Position numbers and translations under genes: made by a program. Shown here in pieces: positions 1-5,113 of a stretch of 5,113 nt of DNA. The notes beneath the pieces are model-generated. The model was not told the DNA's origin and made no database searches. It worked only from the letters and a program-made list of their open reading frames with translations. The stretch comes from CANLWN01 sp039815505. Lineage in GTDB: Bacteria; Bacteroidota; Bacteroidia; Flavobacteriales; Flavobacteriaceae. The stretch lies in the NCBI GenBank assembly GCA_039815505.1, contig JBCBZE010000258.1, positions 1-5,113 on the forward strand, written 5' to 3'. The first letter of the stretch is position 1, and every line of letters starts with the position of its first letter.

Positions 1-2722
1 GTTCTTCCTTTTAGTAGTATTTTTTAATACTTATTCGCAAAATGAATATGCGATTACAGGAAAAGTAGTAAGCGGTCAAACAAAACTTGCGATTTCAAAT
101 TATACAGTTGGGATAGAGGGAACTAAGGTCCGTGCTAATTCTGATGTACTGGGAAAATTTACGTTAAGTACAGAACTCATGGGAGATTATATGCTGAGTA
201 TTGATGCCCCGGACTTTGTTTCCAAAAGAATTCCTATCACTTTGAAGGCCCAAACGCTGAATTTGGGGATTATATACTTAGAGAAGGATATTACGGTAGA
301 AAAAACCGAAAATTTGATCGCCTTAACGGATTCAGATCTGTCGGATGACGAAACCACATCCATAACCTCAGGACTTTTGCAGGCTTCGAAGGACATTTTT
401 CTAAATAGGGCAGCTTTTGATTTTGGACAGGCTTTTTTTAGGGTTAGAGGTTATGGCTCGGAAAATGGAAAAGTACTTATAAATGGTATTCCCATGAATA
501 AATTGTTCGATGGACGTCCGCAATGGAATAACTGGGGTGGATTGAACGATGTTATCAGAAATCAAGAGTTTACCCATGGATTATCGGCTTCAAACTATAA
601 TTTTGGAGGAGTTTTAGGCACGACCAATATAGATACAAGGCCATCTGGTCTTCGCCCCGGATTCCGATTTTCTGTATCTACCTCCAATAGGACTTACCAT
701 GGTAGGTTAATGGCCACTTATAGCTCTGGAATCCAAGATAATGGATTATCCTATAGTATATCTGCCTCCAGAAGATGGGCGGCCGAAGGTTATATAGAAG
801 GTACTTTATACGATGCATATTCATTTTTTGGTGCCTTGGAATACAAGTTTAATCCGAAACATAGTCTTGGCCTCACCTCCTTTATAGCCTCTAATCGAAG
901 AGGGCGTTCAGCTCCCATAACAGAGGAGGTTTTTGATTTAGTGGGTAGAAGATACAATCCTTACTGGGGAAATCAGAACGGGGATATTCGGAATTCCAGG
1001 GAGCGCAGGATCCAAGAGCCCGTCCTGATGTTCAATCATTATTATACGTCCAACAGATTTAATTTAACTACAGGGATTGCCTACCAATTTGGAAAAAACA
1101 CCCGAAGTAGATTAGGATATTATAATGCTCCCAATCCGGACCCTGTCTATTACAGATATCTGCCCAGTTTTTATATCAATAGCCCCATTGGGGCCAATTT
1201 TATTAGTGCAAATTTGGCAAGGGACGGTTTTTTACAGGACCCTCAAGTAGATTGGACCGAACTATACACGGCAAATTCAGGAGAATCAGCGAACGGAAGG
1301 GCGGCATATGTGCTATATGACGATACCGTGGAAGACAATTTACTAGCAATTAGTAGTTCGGGAAATCTAAAAATAAACAATAGGTTACAAATAGACTTCG
1401 GGGTCAATTACAAAAGTTTGAAGTCGGATAATTTTGCACAAATAAAGGATTTGTTAGGGGCGGATTTTCATGAGGATATCGATCCCTTTTCAGATACTAG
1501 AAATGATTTGAATAGTGACTTAACAAAGGAAAATGAAGAGTTATTTAATTATAACTATACAGTAAATGCAACAACTTTTGATGTCTTTGCCCAGCTTGGC
1601 CTTAACTTCAATAAATGGAATGGATTTATCTCTGGCGCATATACCCATACCGACTACCAAAGAGATGGTTTATTTCTTAATGAACGCTTCTTGGATAATT
1701 CCTTTGGAGCAAGTGAAAAAGTACAATTTTCCAATTATGGGTTTAAAGGAGGATTCACCTATAAAATTGATGGCAGACATTGGATAACCGCTCATGGAGG
1801 ATACCTTATCAAGGCGCCCCTACTTCAAAATGTATTTGTTAATCCTAGGGAAAGTAATCAATTGGTTCCCGACATCCAAAGTGAAAAGATTACCACAACG
1901 GATGTCAATTATTTTATAAGACTTCCCCAGCTTACGGGAAGGATTACCGGCTTTTACACGCGATTTCAGGATATTACGGATATCAATTTCTTTTTTGTGG
2001 AATCCGGGGTAGGCTCCGATTTTGTGCAAGAAGTACTTACCAATCTAGATAAGCTTCATTTGGGAACAGAGTTGGGATTGGAGTATCAAGTATCATCCGC
2101 TGTAAAATTATCAGCAGTAGCAGCTATAGGAAAGTATGTGTATGCAAGCGACCCTAACGTTAAAATAAATTTTGATACGGCAGGGAATGAGGAAGATCTG
2201 ATAAATGTTGAAGGGAATATAGATTTGGGAGTTGCCAACATCAAGGACCTTAAATTGGCTCAAGGACCACAATCCGCATATGCCTTGGGAGTGGAATATA
2301 GGGACCCCAAGTATTGGTGGGTGGGTGCGACCGCTAATTATTTGGGGAATAATTATACCAATATCTCTACCATAACAAGAACACAAAGCTTTTTTTTAGA
2401 TCCAGAAACGCAATTGCCTTTTCCCAATGCCACAGAAGAGAATGTAAATAACTTATTGACGCAGATTCCGTTGGATAATTTTTATCTGTTGAATATAGTC
2501 GGAGGTAAGTCTTGGTTGGTAGATGGAAAGTACATTAGTGTTTTTGCAAGTATAAATAATGTATTCGATACAGTATTTAGAACTGGTGGATTTGAACAGA
2601 GCAGAAACGGAAATTTTGGAGAACTATCACAGGATAATGTAAGTGGTAGTCCCTCGTTCGGTCCAAAATTTTGGTACGGATATGGGCGCACCTTTTTTAT
2701 TAACGTGGCCGTGAGTTTTTGA
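1..2722 (+). CDS. TonB-dependent outer-membrane receptor with N-terminal carboxypeptidase-regulatory-like domain (5' end cut off)
   Basis: This is an outer-membrane beta-barrel that takes up a ligand using energy passed from the inner membrane by TonB/ExbBD. The frame is open to the left edge (first full codon at 2) with no start before the ATG at 179. That ATG lies inside a domain and is not the real start. The 906 visible residues begin with the end of a signal peptide (FFLLVVFFNTYSQ). A carboxypeptidase-regulatory-like beta-sandwich follows at about 17-98 (AITGKVV ... GKFTLST ... YMLSI). Next come an acidic linker (TDSDLSDDE, near 109-117) and the plug, whose landmark is RVRGYGSENGKVLINGIPMN at 147-166, then WNNWGGLNDV and NFGGVLGTTNID. 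The barrel fills the rest and ends in FFINVAVSF, with the usual terminal phenylalanine. I see no frameshift or missing segment. The next gene starts 7 bases after the stop, so the two are probably cotranscribed. The substrate cannot be read from the sequence; the neighbour hints at nucleic acid or phosphate scavenging. The family call is firm, the ligand unknown. Confidence 0.95.
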   Translation, partial: FFLLVVFFNTYSQNEYAITGKVVSGQTKLAISNYTVGIEGTKVRANSDVLGKFTLSTELMGDYMLSIDAPDFVSKRIPITLKAQTLNLGIIYLEKDITVEKTENLIALTDSDLSDDETTSITSGLLQASKDIFLNRAAFDFGQAFFRVRGYGSENGKVLINGIPMNKLFDGRPQWNNWGGLNDVIRNQEFTHGLSASNYNFGGVLGTTNIDTRPSGLRPGFRFSVSTSNRTYHGRLMATYSSGIQDNGLSYSISASRRWAAEGYIEGTLYDAYSFFGALEYKFNPKHSLGLTSFIASNRRGRSAPITEEVFDLVGRRYNPYWGNQNGDIRNSRERRIQEPVLMFNHYYTSNRFNLTTGIAYQFGKNTRSRLGYYNAPNPDPVYYRYLPSFYINSPIGANFISANLARDGFLQDPQVDWTELYTANSGESANGRAAYVLYDDTVEDNLLAISSSGNLKINNRLQIDFGVNYKSLKSDNFAQIKDLLGADFHEDIDPFSDTRNDLNSDLTKENEELFNYNYTVNATTFDVFAQLGLNFNKWNGFISGAYTHTDYQRDGLFLNERFLDNSFGASEKVQFSNYGFKGGFTYKIDGRHWITAHGGYLIKAPLLQNVFVNPRESNQLVPDIQSEKITTTDVNYFIRLPQLTGRITGFYTRFQDITDINFFFVESGVGSDFVQEVLTNLDKLHLGTELGLEYQVSSAVKLSAVAAIGKYVYASDPNVKINFDTAGNEEDLINVEGNIDLGVANIKDLKLAQGPQSAYALGVEYRDPKYWWVGATANYLGNNYTNISTITRTQSFFLDPETQLPFPNATEENVNNLLTQIPLDNFYLLNIVGGKSWLVDGKYISVFASINNVFDTVFRTGGFEQSRNGNFGELSQDNVSGSPSFGPKFWYGYGRTFFINVAVSF

Positions 2723-2729
2723 TGATATT

Positions 2730-4112
2730 ATGAGAAACAACAAATTTCTAAAAAATTGCCAACAAATAGCTCTTACCTTTCTAGTTTCCTTGGTATTATG
2801 GAGTTGTGTAGAGGATACCAACTTTGATGCTCCCGCGAATAACTGTCCAGATGATCTAACGGCCAATACCTCTTTTACCGAGCTAAAACTCTTATATACC
2901 GGTAATGTTACACAGATTCTGGACGATTTGGTTATAGAGGGATATGTTATATCCTCCGATGCTAAGGGAAATTTTTTTAGCGTACTTCATTTTCAAGACA
3001 ACCCAACCAACCCAACCGAGGGTTTTCAGATAGAGATAGACCTTAGGGATTCCCATTTATTCTATGCACCGGGCAGTAAGGTGTTCATTAAACTCAAAGG
3101 ACTTTATTTAGGGAATAGTGGTGGTGTTTTTAAATTAGGTGGTGTATTCAGTGCCTTTGGAAATCTTTCCGTGGGCAGATTGCCCGCCTTAAAAATTCAA
3201 GAACATATTTTCAGGGCCTGTGATGTAGTTACTGTCATTGAACCAGAGGTTGTGACCATTGACATCATAGACGATTCCATGATCAATACCCTAATACGAT
3301 TGGAAAATATAGAAATTGTAGAGGAAGAATTGGGTTTGCCCTTTGCACGTATAAGAGAAGAAACGGAACGTACCCTAAAAGACTGTTTGGATAATGAAAT
3401 ACTACTGCTCAATAGTGGGTTTTCGGATTTTCAACAAGAAATACTTCCCGAAAGCAATGGGGAAATAACGGGGGTTTTGTTAAAGGATAATACGGATTTT
3501 CAATTGGTTATTCGGGATTTGAACGATATCAGCTTATCCAATGAACGCTGTGTGGAAATCATCGATGAATTTACATCAACACATATTTTTATTTCCGAAC
3601 TGGCGGACCCCAACAACAATTCCGGGGCACGTTTTGTGGAATTGTACAATTCGGATAGTAACCCATTAAGCCTAAAGGGATGGAGCCTGCGTCGCTATAC
3701 GAATGATAATACCGAGCTAAGTTCAATGATCGATTTATCGGATGTTGTCATAAATGCGGAAAGCACTTTCGTGATTTCACCCAATTCGTCAGAATTTGAA
3801 AATGTATATGGTTTTATGCCCGGTTTAGGTGTTTCCACAAATAGCCCGGCAGATTCCAATGGGGACGATAATTTAGAATTGGTAGACCCTTTTGGAACCG
3901 TTATAGATGCCTTTGGGGTCATAGGGGAAGACGGTTCTGGCACCAATCATGAGTTTGAAGATGGCCGAGCCCTACGTAATATGGATATACGTCAAGGAAA
4001 CCCATTGTACACTTTTACTGAATGGACGCTTTATAATGACACTGGCGGTCCAGGCACCATGGATCGCCCCCAAAATGCCCCGGAAGATTTTACGCCCGGA
4101 TTACGGAACTAG
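2730..4112 (+). CDS. DUF5689 and lamin-tail domain lipoprotein, probably surface-exposed partner of the receptor
   Basis: This is a 460-residue predicted lipoprotein. A basic N-terminus (RNNKFLKN) and a hydrophobic stretch lead to the lipobox LVLWSC with Cys26 as the lipidation site. The next residues, VEDTNF, are acidic and resemble the surface-export signals of Bacteroidota lipoproteins, so the protein probably sits on the outer face of the outer membrane. Residues of about 43-270 look like DUF5689, with OB-like strands (LVIEGYVISSDAKGNFFSV, 67-85) and a second similar part (GEITGVLLKDN, 244-254). Residues of about 284-455 look like a lamin-tail domain: IFISELADPNNNSGARFVEL (286-305), GWSLRRY, LELVDPFGTVIDAFG (382-396) and a closing DFTPGLRN. 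The Asp/Asn-rich loop DSNGDD (375-380) could bind calcium. The ATG at 2730 is the only sensible start: the ATG at 2722, which overlaps the receptor stop, meets a stop after three codons. No Shine-Dalgarno motif is visible, as is usual in this phylum. Spacing to the receptor indicates an operon. No catalytic residues are apparent; a binding or anchoring role for nucleic acid or other polyanions is inference. Confidence 0.86.
   Translation: MRNNKFLKNCQQIALTFLVSLVLWSCVEDTNFDAPANNCPDDLTANTSFTELKLLYTGNVTQILDDLVIEGYVISSDAKGNFFSVLHFQDNPTNPTEGFQIEIDLRDSHLFYAPGSKVFIKLKGLYLGNSGGVFKLGGVFSAFGNLSVGRLPALKIQEHIFRACDVVTVIEPEVVTIDIIDDSMINTLIRLENIEIVEEELGLPFARIREETERTLKDCLDNEILLLNSGFSDFQQEILPESNGEITGVLLKDNTDFQLVIRDLNDISLSNERCVEIIDEFTSTHIFISELADPNNNSGARFVELYNSDSNPLSLKGWSLRRYTNDNTELSSMIDLSDVVINAESTFVISPNSSEFENVYGFMPGLGVSTNSPADSNGDDNLELVDPFGTVIDAFGVIGEDGSGTNHEFEDGRALRNMDIRQGNPLYTFTEWTLYNDTGGPGTMDRPQNAPEDFTPGLRN
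3000..3017 (+). repeat. perfect in-frame tandem duplication of 9 bases in the lipoprotein gene
   Basis: The unit AACCCAACC occurs twice in direct succession and encodes Asn-Pro-Thr twice (residues 91-96) in a loop of the DUF5689 region. Being a multiple of three, it keeps the frame. It probably arose by slippage and should be a tolerated loop insertion. Confidence 0.8.
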
Positions 4113-4351
4113 GGAAAATAAATAATTGGACTTTATCCCGTTTAGGTTTATTCTGCTTAAACCAGACCTGAGCAATGTATGTACTTCAACCTTAAAGCAT
4201 TTTTAACACGTAGGGGAATTGAAGCTATGGCTTCCTTTATGCAGCTGCTCCTCTTTCAAAGAAAAAATACTATATGAACATTTTATACTTCAGTATCGTT
4301 GAAATTATTTGTAGCTTTATTCGCAATATTAATTTAAATAATTTCTTACAT
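4113..4351. other. intergenic region with weak inverted repeats; leader of the downstream gene
   Basis: This gap separates the receptor/lipoprotein unit from the unknown gene. Just after the lipoprotein stop, GGGA and TAAA (4112-4115, 4119-4122) can pair with TTTA and TCCC (4132-4139), leaving three A bulged. GGTTTA (4145-4150) pairs with TAAACC (4158-4163) over a 7-base loop. GAAGC-TATG-GCTTC forms a small hairpin at 4221-4234, and GCAGCTGC (4241-4248) is a perfect palindrome. None is followed by a run of T, so no intrinsic terminator can be called. Two near matches to the Bacteroidota -7 box TAnnTTTG exist (TATCGTTG at 4294-4301, TAGCTTTA at 4312-4319), each with one mismatch and neither with a properly spaced TTG box. 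The last 78 bases are very AT-rich. A promoter here is expected from the layout but not shown. Confidence 0.5.
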
Positions 4352-5083
4352 ATGGGACATGGACCAAGTTTAAGCAACACTATTGCAAAAAGTGAAGCAG
4401 CAAGAGCTGCTGTTGAAAAAGCCATTCAAACCGCGGAAAACCAATTGAAAAACACCCAGGAAAGGGGTATGGAATATATCAATAAGATGACCCATAACGG
4501 TATTATAGAGGTTATTGCCACCAATAACAACTCTTATTCAAGATTTTCCGATAGTTATAGCCTAAGCAAGCTTGACGGAATCGTCGATGGTATTGTTGAC
4601 ACCGCCCAAGAATATTTAAACCCGGAAAACGAAGAAGCAAAAACCGCTGCGCTGGTAGGTTCCATTGGTGACGTTGTGAAATCTACCTTGGGACTTTTCG
4701 CCTCAAGCTCGAGCACGGAGACGCAATTGAGCATTGTTTTTAACCATGTTAAAACCAATGACGCTAACTATGTGGTATATTATGCCACCAATTGTATGTA
4801 TGTTAATGCGCAAAATGCATGGGGTGGCAAGAGTATTACCGTTGTGGCCAATTCGTATATTTTTGCCCAGGTAGAGCCCAACGCGAGCGTTACGTATGCC
4901 GAAATTCTTCAGCTCAACTTAAATGCTTTAACACAGGCCATTAAACAGTATAATACATTCTTTAATGCCGCCACTACACAGGAAGAGTTGAATCATCTCA
5001 ATTTTTATAAGGAAAAAATACAACTTCAGATGAACACCGTACAAGCAGAGATCAACAAGGAGCATGAAGAAAATGCAAGTTAA
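4352..5083 (+). CDS. hypothetical protein, 243 residues, family not recognised
   Basis: I do not recognise this protein. From the ATG at 4352 it has 243 residues and no signal peptide or clear transmembrane helix, so it is probably cytoplasmic or exported by a non-Sec route. Residues of about 9-48 are charged, Ala-rich and likely helical (SEAARAAVEKAIQTAENQLK). A short duplication DGIVDGIVD lies at 75-83. Residues 98-121 are small and amphipathic (TAALVGSIGDVVKSTLGLF, then SSSST). The core from about 124 to 178 looks beta-rich and aromatic (TQLSIVF, NYVVYYATNCMYVNAQNAWG, SITVVANSYIFAQV) and holds the only cysteine. From about 182 to 240 the chain is again helical, ending in a charged probable coil (FYKEKIQLQMNTVQAEINKE). 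The frame is open back to an ATG at 4274, which would add 26 residues. That stretch is only about 21% GC against about 41% for the next 78 bases, and reads like translated leader, so I prefer 4352. The gap of 239 bases suggests its own transcript. The reading frame looks real; the function is unknown. Confidence 0.72.
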   Translation: MGHGPSLSNTIAKSEAARAAVEKAIQTAENQLKNTQERGMEYINKMTHNGIIEVIATNNNSYSRFSDSYSLSKLDGIVDGIVDTAQEYLNPENEEAKTAALVGSIGDVVKSTLGLFASSSSTETQLSIVFNHVKTNDANYVVYYATNCMYVNAQNAWGGKSITVVANSYIFAQVEPNASVTYAEILQLNLNALTQAIKQYNTFFNAATTQEELNHLNFYKEKIQLQMNTVQAEINKEHEENAS

Positions 5084-5085
5084 TC

Positions 5086-5104
5086 GTACACCTGATCAGG
5101 GTAC
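5086..5104. other. short imperfect hairpin just after the last stop codon
   Basis: GTAC, a bulged A, CCT, the loop GATC, then AGG and GTAC can fold into a 7-bp stem three bases downstream of the TAA. The core CCTGATCAGG is itself a perfect 10-base palindrome. It is followed by TT and a run of A, not T, so it does not fit an intrinsic terminator on the + strand. It could be a weak transcript-end structure or a protein-binding palindrome, or be due to chance; the window ends too soon to decide. Confidence 0.35.
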
Positions 5105-5113
5105 TTAAAAAAA

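Noticed and set aside
179..181. ATG as the start of the TonB-dependent receptor
   Set aside because: The frame is open upstream to the window edge and encodes the rest of the regulatory domain and the end of a signal peptide, so the true start lies left of the window.
1566..1787. 73-codon + strand frame inside the receptor
   Set aside because: It is in a different frame within a continuous barrel-coding stretch and has no independent evidence.
2111..2866. Reading frames of 69-91 codons on the - strand over the receptor's 3' part and the lipoprotein's start
   Set aside because: They lie opposite well-supported coding sequence, show no domain or signal, and overlap one another; they are shadows of the real genes.
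4145..4163. GGTTTA/TAAACC hairpin as an intrinsic terminator of the operon
   Set aside because: The stem has only 6 bp, is AT-rich and is followed by AGACCTGAGC rather than a T-run.
4175..4195. Tiny open frame starting at ATG in the gap
   Set aside because: It has only six codons before a stop and no initiation signal.
4294..4319. Bacteroidota-type promoter for the unknown gene (TATCGTTG or TAGCTTTA as -7 box)
   Set aside because: Each candidate has a mismatch to TAnnTTTG and no TTG element lies about 19-21 bases upstream, so chance matches in AT-rich DNA are as likely.

Overview
The window most likely comes from a member of the Bacteroidota, probably a flavobacterium. Three things suggest this: an AT-rich sequence with no Shine-Dalgarno motifs before the starts, a TonB-dependent receptor carrying an N-terminal carboxypeptidase-regulatory-like domain, and a lipoprotein of the DUF5689 plus lamin-tail type directly behind it. 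These family calls rest on recognising sequence patterns by eye; no database search was run.

All genes lie on the + strand. Positions 1-2722 hold a TonB-dependent outer-membrane receptor whose first few codons are cut off by the left edge. After 7 bases comes a 460-residue lipoprotein (2730-4112). The two are almost certainly one transcription unit: the receptor would be the energised outer-membrane channel, and the lipoprotein a likely surface-exposed partner. Similar pairs in flavobacteria are, as I recall, often found near an extracellular endonuclease/exonuclease/phosphatase gene, which suggests a role with nucleic acids or phosphate. No such nuclease is present here, so the substrate is open.

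A gap of 239 bases (4113-4351) follows, with several weak inverted repeats but no convincing terminator or promoter. Its last 78 bases are open in the frame of the next gene but are only about 21% GC, so I treat them as leader rather than coding sequence. Positions 4352-5083 encode a 243-residue protein that I do not recognise. It has no signal peptide, helical charged ends and a small-residue-rich middle. It looks like a separate unit and is the least explained part of the window. A short imperfect hairpin follows its stop codon, and the window ends in a run of A.

I saw no tRNA, rRNA, CRISPR array, insertion sequence or phage gene.
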